64,000 nucleotides of DNA from Candidatus Metaruminococcus caecorum (GCA_904420045.1 CAJFTY010000012.1:27766-91765), one strand, 5' to 3'. Numbered from the stretch's first letter, positions 8,687 through 19,443 are shown. Made by a program: numbers and translations. The notes: generated by a model not told the origin, from the sequence alone.

Positions 8687-9889
8687 TCATATATTGCTTC
8701 CGACCATCTGCTTGGGCTGTACCACCGCGCCGTCGGATACGGTTACATTGGGGCCGACCACTGCCACGCCCCACTTGGACTTGTCGAAGATGGTTTCGGG
8801 CCTTGCGCCAATGGAAACCCGTTCCCCGATCTCCACGTTTTCGCCGATGATAGCATATTCCACCACTGCGCCCTTTTTAATGCGGGCGCCCGGCATGACG
8901 ATGCTGTCCCGGACCACCGCGCCTTCCTCGATGGTCACACCCGCGAACAGAATGGAAAAGTCCAGCGTGCCGCAGACGTTGCAGCCCTCGGTGACCATAG
9001 AGTTCTGCACCTGCGCCGTGGGAGAAATATAGTGGGGAGGGCTCACCGGATTGCGGGAAAAAATCTTCCAGGAGGGATCGTAAAGCTCCAACGGAACATT
9101 GGGATTTAGCAAGTCCATATTAGCTTCCCACAAGCTGTCAATGGTACCCACATCCTTCCAGTAACCGTTAAACTGATAGGCAAACAGATTTTCTCCTTTT
9201 TCCAGCATGGCAGGAATCACATTTTTCCCAAAATCGTTGGAGGACGCCTCGTCCGCCTCGTCGTCGATTAGGTATTTCTTGAGCTTTTTCCAGTTGAATA
9301 TGTAGATGCCCATGGAAGCCAGATTGCTCTTGGGATGGGCGGGTTTTTCTTCGAACTCGTAGACACTCTGGTCGTCTTTGGTATTCATGATGCCGAACCG
9401 AGAGGCTTCTTCCATAGGAACTTCCAACACCGCAATGGTACAGTCAGACTTTTTTTCTTTATGGAACTTCAGCATTTTGGCGTAGTCCATTTTATAGATG
9501 TGGTCGCCGGAAAGCACCAGAACATACTCCGGGTCGTAACGCTCAATAAACGAAATGTTCTGATAAATGGCGTTGGCGGTTCCCTTGTACCACTGGGCTC
9601 CGCTGGAGGTCTGATAGGGCGGCAGAACATGCACGCCGCCATGCACCCGGTCCAAGTCCCATGGCTGGCCGTTTCCAATGTACTCATTGAGCACCAGCGG
9701 CTGATATTGGGTCAGAACCCCCACTGTGTCAATCCCCGAGTTTACACAGTTGGAAAGAGGGAAATCAATAATTCTGTATTTTCCGCCGTAAGGCACGGCG
9801 GGCTTTGCCATCTGCTGGGTCAGCACATACAGCCGGCTGCCCTGCCCTCCGGCCAGAAGCATCGCTACGCATTCTTTCTTAGCAAACAT
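8687..9889 (-). CDS. glgC: Glucose-1-phosphate adenylyltransferase, catalytic subunit GlgC
   Basis: Makes ADP-glucose from glucose-1-phosphate and ATP, the committed step of glycogen synthesis. The pyrophosphorylase loop [14 protein letters not shown] is near residue 12, then [30 protein letters not shown] with the metal-binding Asp, [10 protein letters not shown] and a C-terminal beta-helix. The ATG at 9889 is preceded by AAGGA at 8 bases; longer starts run into glgB sequence and encode a basic, low-complexity extension. About 400 residues, normal. It sits 70 bases after glgB and about 100 before glgD. Confidence 0.96.
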   Translation of the reverse strand: MFAKKECVAMLLAGGQGSRLYVLTQQMAKPAVPYGGKYRIIDFPLSNCVNSGIDTVGVLTQYQPLVLNEYIGNGQPWDLDRVHGGVHVLPPYQTSSGAQWYKGTANAIYQNISFIERYDPEYVLVLSGDHIYKMDYAKMLKFHKEKKSDCTIAVLEVPMEEASRFGIMNTKDDQSVYEFEEKPAHPKSNLASMGIYIFNWKKLKKYLIDDEADEASSNDFGKNVIPAMLEKGENLFAYQFNGYWKDVGTIDSLWEANMDLLNPNVPLELYDPSWKIFSRNPVSPPHYISPTAQVQNSMVTEGCNVCGTLDFSILFAGVTIEEGAVVRDSIVMPGARIKKGAVVEYAIIGENVEIGERVSIGARPETIFDKSKWGVAVVGPNVTVSDGAVVQPKQMVGSNI

Positions 9890-9959
9890 AACAACCATCC
9901 TTATAATCGTACTTGTCTCGCCCAGAGCGGCACCGCTAAAGGCTTTGCTCCACGAAGGT

Positions 9960-11987
9960 TTATGCTTTGTCCGCCGCGGCCGCCTTGGCCCCGGCTTTTG
10001 TGCCTGCAGCCTTTTTGGAAGCGGACTTCGCCGCCTTTTGTTTGGCCGCCTTGGCCGCATTTTTCTCTTTAATTTCTCTGCGTTTTTGATACAGCGCCAT
10101 ATCCGCCTTCAAATAGAGTACCGACAACGGCGGCAGCGTCAGCGCCACCGACTGGTCGAATCCGTGCATCGGTGTTTGCTGCGCATCAATGGGGCCTTCG
10201 TTGTGAATTCCCGCGCCGCCAAACTCCTTCCGGTCGGTGTTAAACACCTCGGTATACTGGGTGTCATAGGGAACGCCGATGCGGTAATCGGTCTGGCTTA
10301 CCGCCGAAAAATTGCACACGGTAATCAGCTCGTCTCCGTTGTCGTCAATCCGACGGAACGCGATAATGTTTTGGCTGTAATCGTCATGGGCAATCCAATT
10401 AAAGCCATCCCAGCTGTCGTCGTTTTGCCACAGCGGGGTGGAGCGCAGGTAAAACTGATTGAGTGTGGACACATAGTTTTTCAGTTTAATGTGCATGTCG
10501 TATCCCAGCAGCAGCCAATCCAGTTCTTTTTTATAGTCCCATTCAATGAACTGTCCGAACTCCTGCCCCATGAACATCAGCTTTTTCCCGGGATGGGCCA
10601 TCATGTAGGCCAAAAATGCCCGGACGCCCGCAAACTTCTGCTCGTACTCTCCCGGCATTTTGGAGATCAACGATGCCTTGCCGTGCACCACCTCGTCGTG
10701 GGAGATGGGCAAAATATAGTTTTCAGAAAACGCGTAGAAAAAGCTGAAGGTCAGCTTGTCATGGTTGTACGCCCGGTAGATGGGATCCAGTGAAATATAG
10801 TCCAGCATATCGTTCATCCAGCCCATGTTCCACTTGAAGTTGAACCCAAGCCCGCCCACATCCGCGGGTTTTGTCACCAGTGGCCAGGCGGTGGATTCCT
10901 CTGCGATCATCATGGTGTGGGGATACTCAGCAAATACCACTGTGTTCAGCTGCCGCAGAAACGCCAGCGCCTCCAGGTTTTCCTTGCCGCCGTATTTGTT
11001 GGGCGACCACTGCCACTGCTCCCGGTCGTAATCCAGATAGAGCATGGACGCCACCGCGTCCACCCGCAGACCATCCACATGGTATTTGTCCAGCCAGAAC
11101 ATAGCGCTGGAAATCAAAAAGCTGACCACCTCGGGCTTCCCGTAATCGAACACCCGGGTTCCCCAGGCCTCGTGCTCCCGTTTTTGAATGTCCTCGTACT
11201 CATAACAAATCGAGCCGTCGAACTCATACAGCCCGTAGCCGTCTTTGGGAAAATGAGCAGGCACCCAATCTAAGATCACGCCGATCCCCGCCTGGTGCGC
11301 CCGGTCCACCAGACGCATAAAGGCGTCCGGTGTTCCATACCGGGAGGTGGGGGCAAAATATCCCGTCACCTGATATCCCCAGGAGCCGTCGAAGGGGTAT
11401 TCGGTCACGGGCATAAACTCAATGTGCGTATAACCCATTCCCTTAACATAAGGGATCAGTTCATCTGCAAGCTTGTCGTAGTCAAACTGGTTCCCGTCCG
11501 AGTAGGTGCGCCAGGATCCGGCGTGAATTTCATAAATATTAATGGGGCTTTTGTACAGCACGCGGGCCGCCTTTTCCTGCTGCCACTTCTGATCGTGCCA
11601 TTCAAAACCGTCAATATCAAAAATTTTGGAGGCGGTTTCCGGCCTTGTCTCCGCGTGAAACGCATAAGGGTCGGCCTTGAGCAGAATCCGTCCGTCCTGC
11701 GTCTCAATACTATATTTATAGTTGTCGTACCGCTGGAGTTTGGGCACGTAACGGCTCCAGATTCCCGAGCCATCCGACTCCATTGGCGTTTCTTCCCGCC
11801 GCCACTCATTAAAATCACCGACCACGGAAACAGAAACTGCATGAGGCGCCCAAACCCGGAACTGAATTCCTGCACCGCGCCCCCTTTTTGCAGGATGGGA
11901 ACCAAAGTATTCATACGCCCGATAGTTGTTCCCTTGGCGGAACAACTCAGCCGGCGTCAGTGCATGAGATTGTTTTCTTTCTGCCAT
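9960..11987 (-). CDS. glgB: 1,4-alpha-glucan branching enzyme with Lys/Ala-rich tail
   Basis: GH13 branching enzyme that forms alpha-1,6 branches in glycogen. It has an N-terminal CBM48 domain ([20 protein letters not shown] near residue 43) and a catalytic barrel with [20 protein letters not shown] (nucleophile Asp), IAEESTAWP (acid/base Glu) and [12 protein letters not shown], then a C-terminal beta domain. The last 36 or so residues are almost only Lys and Ala with a few Ser, Gly and Thr, beyond the usual end of the family. First gene of glgB-C-D-A, behind a good promoter at 12050-12078. Start supported by AAGGGGG upstream. Confidence 0.96.
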   Translation of the reverse strand: MAERKQSHALTPAELFRQGNNYRAYEYFGSHPAKRGRGAGIQFRVWAPHAVSVSVVGDFNEWRREETPMESDGSGIWSRYVPKLQRYDNYKYSIETQDGRILLKADPYAFHAETRPETASKIFDIDGFEWHDQKWQQEKAARVLYKSPINIYEIHAGSWRTYSDGNQFDYDKLADELIPYVKGMGYTHIEFMPVTEYPFDGSWGYQVTGYFAPTSRYGTPDAFMRLVDRAHQAGIGVILDWVPAHFPKDGYGLYEFDGSICYEYEDIQKREHEAWGTRVFDYGKPEVVSFLISSAMFWLDKYHVDGLRVDAVASMLYLDYDREQWQWSPNKYGGKENLEALAFLRQLNTVVFAEYPHTMMIAEESTAWPLVTKPADVGGLGFNFKWNMGWMNDMLDYISLDPIYRAYNHDKLTFSFFYAFSENYILPISHDEVVHGKASLISKMPGEYEQKFAGVRAFLAYMMAHPGKKLMFMGQEFGQFIEWDYKKELDWLLLGYDMHIKLKNYVSTLNQFYLRSTPLWQNDDSWDGFNWIAHDDYSQNIIAFRRIDDNGDELITVCNFSAVSQTDYRIGVPYDTQYTEVFNTDRKEFGGAGIHNEGPIDAQQTPMHGFDQSVALTLPPLSVLYLKADMALYQKRREIKEKNAAKAAKQKAAKSASKKAAGTKAGAKAAAADKA

Positions 11988-12049
11988 CGTTGGGCCCCCT
12001 TGTAATTATTACACAAATTACAAACAATCCAAATCAATTGTTTATTTAT

Positions 12050-12078
12050 ATTGTACCAAACTCTCCTGTGTATTTCAA
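12050..12078 (-). promoter_or_regulatory. Promoter of the glgBCDA operon
   Basis: On the minus strand TTGAAA (12078-12073) and TACAAT (12055-12050) are separated by 17 bases, 63 bases before the glgB start. The leader contains an imperfect inverted repeat around TTGTAATTATTACACAA (12000-12016). The rest of the 343-base gap (12079-12287) is AT-rich with no gene I can support. Confidence 0.8.
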
Positions 12079-12287
12079 GAGGGAATTGTACGCTTTACAA
12101 AAAAATATCGTGAATATTTCTTTTGTTTTGTATAAATAACACATATTTCATCTTTTTTCTTGTTGCATTTACTGCTTTTAACAAGAATCAATTTTAGCAC
12201 AGCGGCGTTGTCGAAAAAAACAAAAGCGGATCACCTGTAATTTTTTATTAAACAATCCAATTTTTTACAGTATGTGCAAACAAAAAC

Positions 12288-12323
12288 GCCCTGTTTCAGA
12301 AACCACAGTATCTGAAACAGGGC
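12288..12323 (-). terminator. Terminator of the small membrane-protein gene
   Basis: Perfect 13-base arms (GCCCTGTTTCAGA and complement) with a 10-base loop, followed on the minus strand by GTTTTTG. It begins 8 bases after the stop codon of the gene at 12331. Confidence 0.88.
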
Positions 12324-12330
12324 AAAATCG

Positions 12331-12900
12331 TTATTCCCCAGAAGTTTTTTCTGGAGTTCCCTTTTGTTTCATCCGTTTCATGGAAGTAAGGAGGATCGAA
12401 ACCACAGCCAGCAGCAAAAACAAAGCTGGAAAGATCACTCCCACGGGGAGCAGAAAAGTGTTCCACCAATGGGGAAACGGCCATCCAAGATACATGGTGA
12501 CGATCAGTCCAGCTTCAATCAGCAAATACACCGCCCAGACGGTTTTTATCGAATACCGGCCCAGACTGTACCGGCTGTCGGGACGCTTGAAAAAATAAAA
12601 CAATGCAGTCGCCCACTGGATCGGGAAGAAACCCATATGCAATGTTACCAGCAGCGTCACTGTCAAAGATTCATAATCGCCCAGAAAATATACCAACGCC
12701 ACGGAGGCGATGATCACCCCCAGCGTTCCCAAAAGCATCATCCACTGCCGCCAGGTAATGTCCACCTCACTGGTGATATGCCTGATACGACAATGCACAA
12801 ACTGAATGACTGTGGAAAGAACAAATAACCCCGGCACATAGATCATTGTTAAAAAAATCGGTACCAGCAAAATCAGATCCGGCATCGTAATAACACCCAT
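12331..12900 (-). CDS. Predicted multi-pass membrane protein, family not recognised
   Basis: About 189 residues with five hydrophobic segments: DLILLVPIFLTMIYVPGLFV near the N-terminus, then LGTLGVIIASVALVYFL, LTVTLLVTLHMGFFP, VWAVYLLIEAGLIVTMYLGW and LLPVGVIFPALFLLLAVVSIL. The C-terminal tail is basic and charged. The ATG at 12900 is chosen because GAGGGGGTGG lies upstream; the longer in-frame reading overlaps gap and is not membrane-like. It lies alone between glgB and gap, with its own terminator. I do not recognise a family and propose no function. Confidence 0.65.
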   Translation of the reverse strand: MGVITMPDLILLVPIFLTMIYVPGLFVLSTVIQFVHCRIRHITSEVDITWRQWMMLLGTLGVIIASVALVYFLGDYESLTVTLLVTLHMGFFPIQWATALFYFFKRPDSRYSLGRYSIKTVWAVYLLIEAGLIVTMYLGWPFPHWWNTFLLPVGVIFPALFLLLAVVSILLTSMKRMKQKGTPEKTSGE

Positions 12901-13028
12901 CGCCGGCCACCCCCTCACATTTGTAAACACGGCCCTAGCGGACAAAAGCGTTTTTCTGTTTTTGGCCTTTGTCCTCCCTCTATGTCTTACATTATCCCTT
13001 CGGAGAGTATTTGTCAACTTTTTTGCAC

Positions 13029-13060
13029 AAAAAGGGCCTCCCCATCGGGAGACCCTTTTT
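13029..13060 (-). terminator. Terminator of gap
   Basis: On the minus strand AAAAAGGGTCTCCC and its near-complement form a stem around a four-base loop, ending in a T run. It lies 22 bases after the gap stop codon. The plus strand also has a T run, so it may work both ways. Confidence 0.88.
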
Positions 13061-13082
13061 AAAAGCGTGCTACGGCTGATGC

Positions 13083-14161
<1,079 letters not shown>

Positions 14162-14328
14162 GAGCTTGTTACAAATTTAACGGAAAATTTTTTGAATTTT
14201 TACCAAACGCTTTAAAAACGCAACGCCCGATCTTCAGCGTGCGTCAACTGCTTCACAAAGATGCGGTCCCGCAAAACGGGACGTCTTATCGGGTTCCCTC
14301 CACCTTTTTCCCTACATTTCTTATTATG

Positions 14329-14380
14329 TTGTCGAATTTTGTCGAAAATCCTTTACTTTTGTCGAAATGAGCACTATAAT
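14329..14380 (+). promoter_or_regulatory. Promoter with three tandem Spo0A boxes
   Basis: The heptamer TGTCGAA occurs three times in the same orientation, starting at 14330, 14340 and 14360, each inside a (T)TTGTCGAA context that matches the Spo0A box. The 10- and 20-base spacing puts all three on one face of the helix. A promoter TTTACT (14352-14357) / TATAAT (14375-14380) with a 17-base spacer is interleaved, so the third box lies between -35 and -10. This points to direct control of the sensor kinase gene downstream by Spo0A~P. Confidence 0.82.
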
Positions 14381-14492
14381 ATACATGTAATAGACATGTG
14401 TATAACTGATACAGAAATAGAAAAAATAACGAAAGGCTTTCCGAATACACAAAACGGAAATGAAAATCTTTGGCCGGGCTGGGGGGATTTCG

Positions 14493-15650
14493 GTGAAAGA
14501 AGATACGATCTTGCAACAGACGAAACACTTGTTTGAAAACGCCTATTCCTGCGTTTTATGCTGCGACGAAGAATGGAACCTGCTTTGGCAAAATCAAATC
14601 TGTGATTTGGAGTTCGGTCCGTCCGCCCCTGGATCAGACATACGTAAAATTCTGCCTTTTGAATCCTCCACCCCGCTCAAACATTGTACTGGCCCTGACG
14701 GCGACGGCGTTTTAATGCTACAGGATAACCCGCAGGGCTACACAACCTGTTTTGTCCTTCCAATTTGCGCACAGGGACATCCGTATTTCTTATTATTTCC
14801 GCAGCGGTTTCGTGAGACGGAGACCAACCGAGGCTGCCAGCTTTTGAATTCCCAGGAGGAAGCGCAGCGATTTTTAACCCTGCTTTCGGGGGAGTACCGT
14901 TCTCCCTTGTTTCGGATTTTCAACCTTTTGGAACCCGTCAGCCGCACACTGGAACTTCACGAGGAATACGAAGCCATCTCGTACATTAAACAAATCAGCC
15001 TGTATTGTTACAAGCTTATGCGCACCACCATCAATCTGACGGAGTACGGCAAGATGGCGCAGCTTACTTCCCCCGCACAGCTCAGACGGGTCAACTTAAA
15101 CCTGCTGCTGGGTGACATCTGCCATTCGGTGGAGCTTTTCCTTCGGGATACCTCCAACAAATTTGAGTATCAGATCACGAAAGATCCGATTATTTCACAG
15201 GTCGACGAGGAGCGCCTGCTGCTGGCATTGATGAACTTGATTTCCAACTCCTGTCTGTACTCCCGGCCGGGGAACAAGGTGTCGGTAACGTTGAAAAAAC
15301 AAAACGCCAACTTCTTGCTGACAGTTGCGGATACCGGTGCCGGAATTTCTTCCGACCGTCTCCCCCATGTGTTCGATCCGTTTTTTTCCTGCGATCCCAA
15401 CGGCCGGCCGTATTCGGGCATGGGGCTTGGGCTTCCCATCGTGAAACAGGTGGCAGAATCCTTAAGCGGCGTCGTCTATCTGACCAGCGAAGAAAACACC
15501 GGAACTACTGTGACCATGAAGATCCCGATTCAGGACGACCCCCAGGTAAAAGGACGGTTAAAATCCGCCAGCGCCAATTATTTGACCAACAAGTTTTCCA
15601 CTCTATATGTGTTTTTAGCGGATATCAGCAATTTCCTTGGAAAAGCCTAA
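14493..15650 (+). CDS. Orphan sensor-kinase-like protein lacking the phosphoacceptor histidine
   Basis: A 385-residue protein with a PAS-like N-terminal region (about 1-120), a two-helix dimerisation-like segment (125-190) and a complete-looking HATPase domain: N box NLISNS near 248, G1 DTGAG near 280, F box FDPFF near 294 and G2 GMGLGL near 309. No membrane segment. At the expected H box the sequence is LSGEYRSPL, so Gly133 (codon at 14889) replaces the His of SHELRTPL. The GTG at 14493 is chosen for the GGGGGG site 6 bases upstream; the ATG at 14460 has none. No response regulator is adjacent. With its Spo0A boxes it may be a phosphatase, inhibitor or partner of a sporulation kinase; that is inference. 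Confidence 0.85.
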   Translation: MKEDTILQQTKHLFENAYSCVLCCDEEWNLLWQNQICDLEFGPSAPGSDIRKILPFESSTPLKHCTGPDGDGVLMLQDNPQGYTTCFVLPICAQGHPYFLLFPQRFRETETNRGCQLLNSQEEAQRFLTLLSGEYRSPLFRIFNLLEPVSRTLELHEEYEAISYIKQISLYCYKLMRTTINLTEYGKMAQLTSPAQLRRVNLNLLLGDICHSVELFLRDTSNKFEYQITKDPIISQVDEERLLLALMNLISNSCLYSRPGNKVSVTLKKQNANFLLTVADTGAGISSDRLPHVFDPFFSCDPNGRPYSGMGLGLPIVKQVAESLSGVVYLTSEENTGTTVTMKIPIQDDPQVKGRLKSASANYLTNKFSTLYVFLADISNFLGKA

Positions 15651-15669
15651 TACTATTACACGAAATAGT

Positions 15670-15711
15670 GCAACGCCCGCCCGCCGAATATACCCGGTGG
15701 GCGGGCGTTGC
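15670..15711. terminator. Long GC-rich hairpin after the sensor kinase
   Basis: Thirteen-base arms GCAACGCCCGCCC (15670-15682) and GGGCGGGCGTTGC (15699-15711) with a 16-base loop. There is no clear T run on either side, so termination is likely but not certain. The remaining bases up to 15895 hold no gene I can support. Confidence 0.5.
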
Positions 15712-15895
15712 GCATGCCGGTAAAACTAACAACGCTCTGGAAGAAGGAGAACCTCCACTTTCATCATCTCTTGGCAAAATCACACGGCCTTGAAAAGACG
15801 TTGCGCAGTCGTCGCCGGCTTTTCAATTTTAATCGTTTCCGTTGGTTTTCGAAAACCTGTATCACCGGAGAGCTCCCCACCGAGAAAACGCTGGA

Positions 15896-16339
15896 CTACG
15901 GGCGCACTTTCCGCATCTGATGGTAGTCTAAAAACTCATAGCCGAAACGCTCGTACAAGCTGATCGCCTTTTGATTGGACATGCAGACTTCCAGCCGAAA
16001 AGCCGCTGCGTCGGGATAAAGCTCCTCGATTTTTAACAGCGTGTCCGCCGCATAGCCGCGGCCCCTGCACGTAGGCGAGACATACAGCTCATCCAAAAAA
16101 ATCACTCTGCCGCCCACCTCGCAGGACCAGTGGGTAAAATACAGAGCATACCCCGCCGGCCGGCCCTGTTCCTCCAGCATCAGGCCGTGAATATCTGGAT
16201 TTTTTTGAATGATCTCGTCAAACGTTTTCTCTGCGTATTCCGAAGGAATCGGGCTGGCTGCGGCTCCGCTGTGATAAAAATCATTGCTCATTTCCAAAAA
16301 CGCCGCCCGGTCGCCGGGCATAAATTCTCGAATTTTCAT
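15896..16339 (-). CDS. GNAT-family N-acetyltransferase
   Basis: A single GNAT domain of about 147 residues. The acetyl-CoA-binding segment is VIFLDELYVSPTCRGRGYAA, with the R/Q-x-x-G-x-G/A loop as CRGRGYA, and the C-terminal part is LEVCMSNQKAISLYERFGYE. The start at 16339 (MKIREF) is preceded by GGGAGG at 11 bases. The substrate cannot be told; the fold alone fits amine, aminoglycoside or protein N-terminus acetylation. Transcribed alone. Confidence 0.85.
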   Translation of the reverse strand: MKIREFMPGDRAAFLEMSNDFYHSGAAASPIPSEYAEKTFDEIIQKNPDIHGLMLEEQGRPAGYALYFTHWSCEVGGRVIFLDELYVSPTCRGRGYAADTLLKIEELYPDAAAFRLEVCMSNQKAISLYERFGYEFLDYHQMRKVRP

Positions 16340-16481
16340 GGTACAATAAGCCTCCCTTTTTTCCTGATTTTTAATCAATCAATATATCTTCCTGGGCCCA
16401 GTATACCGAATCCTTCTTGGAAAATCAAGCAGTTTTGGCAAGTGTTTGTAAAGTGTTTACCGCCGGTTCACAGCCCTTTGT

Positions 16482-16510
16482 TTGACAACCGGCTGCAAGC
16501 ATTTTATAAT
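16482..16510 (+). promoter_or_regulatory. Consensus sigma-A promoter of trmL-degV
   Basis: Perfect TTGACA (16482-16487) and TATAAT (16505-16510) with a 17-base spacer, 57 bases before the proposed trmL start. One of the best-matching promoters in the window. Confidence 0.88.
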
Positions 16511-16566
16511 AGACTGCGAACATGAAGAAAGATCTGTGAAAATTCATCGGCAGGGAGGAACCCAAA

Positions 16567-17088
16567 ACGGCTGTCAAACGACTGAACATCGTCCTGTGCG
16601 AACCTCAAATTCCACAAAACACCGGCAACATCGCCCGCACTTGCGCCGCAACGGGCGCACGGCTTCACCTGATTGAGCCCATGGGCTTTTCGGTGGACGA
16701 CAAAAAGCTCAAGCGGGCTGGACTGGACTACTGGGAGTATCTGGACATCACCTATTACAAAGGACTTGCGGATTTCTTTTCCCGCAATCCGGACGGGAAG
16801 TTCTACTATTTTACCACGAAAGGGCAAAACGTGTACACCCAGGTGAACTATCCCGAAAACTGCTTTCTAGTGTTTGGCCGGGAGGACGCGGGCTTGCCCG
16901 AAGAGCTTTTGTTCCAAAACCCCGACACCTGCGTACGACTCCCCATGGGGACCGGCATCCGCAGCCTCAACCTTTCCAACACGGTGGCGGTGGCGGTGTA
17001 CGAAACCCTGCGTCAATGGAATTTTCCCGAGCTTTCCGGAGCGGGGAATCTCACCCGCTTTCGCTGGGAGGACGCCTCCCACGGCTAA
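16567..17088 (+). CDS. trmL: tRNA (cytidine/uridine-34-2'-O)-methyltransferase TrmL, apparent ACG start
   Basis: SPOUT-class methyltransferase that 2'-O-methylates the wobble base of tRNA-Leu. LNIVLCEPQIPQNTGNIART is the family N-terminus; VFGREDAGLPEELL, the trefoil-knot region PMGTGIRSLNLSNTVAVAVYE and the tail follow. The coding frame clearly begins upstream of the first ATG (16681), which would cut off the first SPOUT strand. No ATG, GTG or TTG is available in frame after the stop at 16537. An ACG at 16567 sits 8 bases after GGGAGG and gives 173 residues; a CTG at 16582 is a less well spaced alternative. A tRNA-Leu gene lies at the far right of the window but is not linked. Confidence 0.85.
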   Translation, partial: TAVKRLNIVLCEPQIPQNTGNIARTCAATGARLHLIEPMGFSVDDKKLKRAGLDYWEYLDITYYKGLADFFSRNPDGKFYYFTTKGQNVYTQVNYPENCFLVFGREDAGLPEELLFQNPDTCVRLPMGTGIRSLNLSNTVAVAVYETLRQWNFPELSGAGNLTRFRWEDASHG

Positions 17089-17129
17089 AAACGCCCATTT
17101 CCCGATCTTTAATAAAGGAGAGAATTTCC

Positions 17130-18011
17130 GTGCCAAAAATTAAAATCATGACCGATTCCGCCTGCGACATCCCCCAGGAAATTGAACGCGACCTGGACAT
17201 TTTAATCTTAAACTTCCCCATTACCGTAGACGATAAGGGATATATGGAGCGGGAGGACTTTACCAACACGGAATTTTACGACATTTTAAACACCTCCGCC
17301 AAAATTCCTGTGACCTCCCAGATCACCAGCCCCCGTTTTTGCGAAGCATTTGAATCCCTGTACCGGGAGGGCTACACCGATGTGATCTATGTATGCATCA
17401 ACTCCAAGGGCTCCAGCACGAGGGACGCTGCCGTTCTGGCGGCAGGCATGTTTTACGAGGAGCACCCTGACGCCAAAGACACCATGAACATCCACGTGGT
17501 GGATTCTTTAAACTACACACTGGCCTACGGCTACCCAGTGATCCAGGCCGCGATGAAGGCCCAGAAGGGCGCGGCTCCCAAAGAGATTTTGGCCTATCTG
17601 GAGGACTGGTTCGCCAGTGTGGAAATCTATTTCGCTCCCTACACCCTGCAGTTCGCCAAAAAGTCCGGCCGGATCAGCTGCGCCGCCGCCTTTGTCGGGG
17701 AGCTTGTGGGCCTGCGCCCCATCATCTCGATTATTAACGGCGAAATGAAGATCGTGGAAAAGGTCCGGGGAGATAAAAGCATTATTCCCGCTCTGCTCAA
17801 ACACGCTCAAAAAAGCCGGATCCCCGAAACTCCCTACTGCATCGTGTACGGGCAGAATAAGGACCAGGGCGATGAGCTCAGCGCGCAGGCCCAGAAAAAG
17901 CTGGGCGCGGCGCCGGAGCTTATCTGCGAGGTAGGCGCTGCCATCGCCATCAACGCCGGTCCCAGGGTGGTTGCGCTGATTGTGAAAGGGCCCCGCCGGG
18001 ACGCGCAATAA
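17130..18011 (+). CDS. DegV family fatty-acid-binding protein
   Basis: A 293-residue DegV protein (FakB-like), which binds a fatty acid for phosphorylation by a FakA-type kinase. IMTDSACDIPQEI at the N-terminus, the ITSPRFCEAFESLYREGYTDVIYV region with the conserved Thr-Ser before it, and the C-terminal GAAIAINAGPRVVALIV all fit. The GTG at 17130 has AAGGAG 9 bases upstream; the longer in-frame start at 17016 overlaps trmL. It begins 41 bases after trmL and shares its promoter. No fakA is in the window. Confidence 0.9.
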   Translation: MPKIKIMTDSACDIPQEIERDLDILILNFPITVDDKGYMEREDFTNTEFYDILNTSAKIPVTSQITSPRFCEAFESLYREGYTDVIYVCINSKGSSTRDAAVLAAGMFYEEHPDAKDTMNIHVVDSLNYTLAYGYPVIQAAMKAQKGAAPKEILAYLEDWFASVEIYFAPYTLQFAKKSGRISCAAAFVGELVGLRPIISIINGEMKIVEKVRGDKSIIPALLKHAQKSRIPETPYCIVYGQNKDQGDELSAQAQKKLGAAPELICEVGAAIAINAGPRVVALIVKGPRRDAQ

Positions 18012-18102
18012 ATCGCCCCTGTTGATTTTGTGGGAAACGGCGGCCTCCGTCCTCCTCAAACTTGTTGAATAGTGAGATTTCAGGGATTTTTTGTATAAGC
18101 CC

Positions 18103-18131
18103 TTGAAAAAAATCCCATAGTAAGGTAAAAT
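18103..18131 (+). promoter_or_regulatory. Promoter of pgk-tpiA-gpmI
   Basis: TTGAAA (18103-18108) and TAAAAT (18126-18131) with a 17-base spacer. The -35 box overlaps the right arm of a 10-base hairpin (GGGATTTTTT at 18083-18092, AAAAAATCCC at 18107-18116) that may serve as the degV terminator or as a binding site. Confidence 0.68.
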
Positions 18132-18207
18132 TATATAGGTGAATTGTAGATTTTTTCACAATGTTGCCAAGATCATAAACGTAAAGGAAACGAAAGGACT
18201 GACCAGA

Positions 18208-19398
18208 ATGACCTCTTTGAACAAAAAGACCATCGAGGATATTGATGTTGCCGGCAAAAAAGTGCTGGTTCGCTGCGATTTTAACGTTCCGCTGAAAGAC
18301 GGCGTGATCCAGGATGATAAGCGCATCCGAGAGTCCCTGAAAACCCTGAAATACCTGCTGGACAAAGGCGCAAAAGTGATCGCCTGTTCCCACCTGGGCC
18401 GGCCCAAAGACGGCTTTGACATGACGTTCTCTCTGGCGCCTGTCGCCAAACGCATCGGAGAGCTGCTGAACATGGACGTGATCATGGCCAAAGACGTCAT
18501 CGGTGAGGATGCCAAGGCGAAGGCCGCCGCTCTCAAAGAAGGCCAGCTGATGCTGTTGGAAAACGTCCGTTTCCATAAAGAAGAAAAGAAAAACGATCCC
18601 GCGTTCGCAAAAGAGCTCGCTTCCATGGCGGACATCTACGTCAACGACGCATTCGGCACCGCACATCGGGCGCATGCTTCCACCGCCGGCGTTGCGGATT
18701 ATCTCCCCGCGGTGTGCGGTTATCTGATCCAGAAAGAGATCTCCATCATGGGCGAAGCCCTTGCCAATCCCAAACGTCCCTTTGTGGCGATCCTGGGCGG
18801 CGCGAAGGTCTCCGATAAAATCGGCGTCATCAAAAACCTGCTGGACAAGGTGGACACCCTGATCATCGGCGGCGGCATGGCTTACACCTTTAACAAGGTT
18901 CTGGGCCACAAGATCGGCACCTCGATCTGCGAGGAGGATAAGCTGGAACTGGCAGCGGAGCTGATGAAAGAAGCCAAAGAAAAAGGCGTGAAATTCCTGC
19001 TGCCTGTGGACAACGTGGTGGGCGATGCCTTTGATCCTGACTGCAACTTTAAAGTGGTCAATTCCGACGATATCCCGGACGGCTACATGGGTCTGGACAT
19101 CGGTCACAAAACCGAAGAACTGTTCGCCAACGCCATCAAGGGTGCGGGCACTGTGGTCTGGAACGGCCCCATGGGCGTTTCCGAGTGGCCCAACTTCGCC
19201 AGCGGAACCCGCGCGGTGGCAACCGCCGTGGCAGAATCCGGCGCAATTTCCATCATCGGCGGCGGCGACTCCGCAGCGGCCGTGGAAAAACTGGGCTTTG
19301 CCGATAAGATGACCCACATCTCTACCGGCGGCGGCGCGTCTCTGGAATTCCTGGAGGGCAAAGAGCTCCCCGGCATTGCAGCCCTCAACGACAAATAA
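18208..19398 (+). CDS. pgk: Phosphoglycerate kinase
   Basis: Glycolytic ATP-forming kinase. [14 protein letters not shown] is at residue 18, [20 protein letters not shown] near 115, [11 protein letters not shown] near 197, and the nucleotide-binding [15 protein letters not shown] near the C-terminus. 396 residues, normal. The ATG at 18208 has AAAGGA 9 bases upstream. First of three glycolytic genes in reaction-related order pgk-tpiA-gpmI. Confidence 0.97.
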   Translation: MTSLNKKTIEDIDVAGKKVLVRCDFNVPLKDGVIQDDKRIRESLKTLKYLLDKGAKVIACSHLGRPKDGFDMTFSLAPVAKRIGELLNMDVIMAKDVIGEDAKAKAAALKEGQLMLLENVRFHKEEKKNDPAFAKELASMADIYVNDAFGTAHRAHASTAGVADYLPAVCGYLIQKEISIMGEALANPKRPFVAILGGAKVSDKIGVIKNLLDKVDTLIIGGGMAYTFNKVLGHKIGTSICEEDKLELAAELMKEAKEKGVKFLLPVDNVVGDAFDPDCNFKVVNSDDIPDGYMGLDIGHKTEELFANAIKGAGTVVWNGPMGVSEWPNFASGTRAVATAVAESGAISIIGGGDSAAAVEKLGFADKMTHISTGGGASLEFLEGKELPGIAALNDK

Positions 19399-19414
19399 AT
19401 GTAAAACAAGGTTT

Positions 19415-19443
19415 ACCCGTCGTCGTATTTCTCGGCGGCGGGT
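19415..19443 (+). terminator. Hairpin between pgk and tpiA (attenuator or mRNA processing site)
   Basis: Eleven-base arms (19415-19425 and 19433-19443) pair with two G-U wobbles around TATTTCT. The downstream T run is weak. A TATAAT at 19453-19458 follows but lacks a -35 box at the right distance. It probably tunes expression within the operon. Confidence 0.5.

Noticed and set aside
15708..15920. Possible 70-residue basic protein after the sensor kinase
   Set aside because: It begins inside the terminator-like hairpin, overlaps the convergent GNAT gene, has no Shine-Dalgarno site and no recognisable family.
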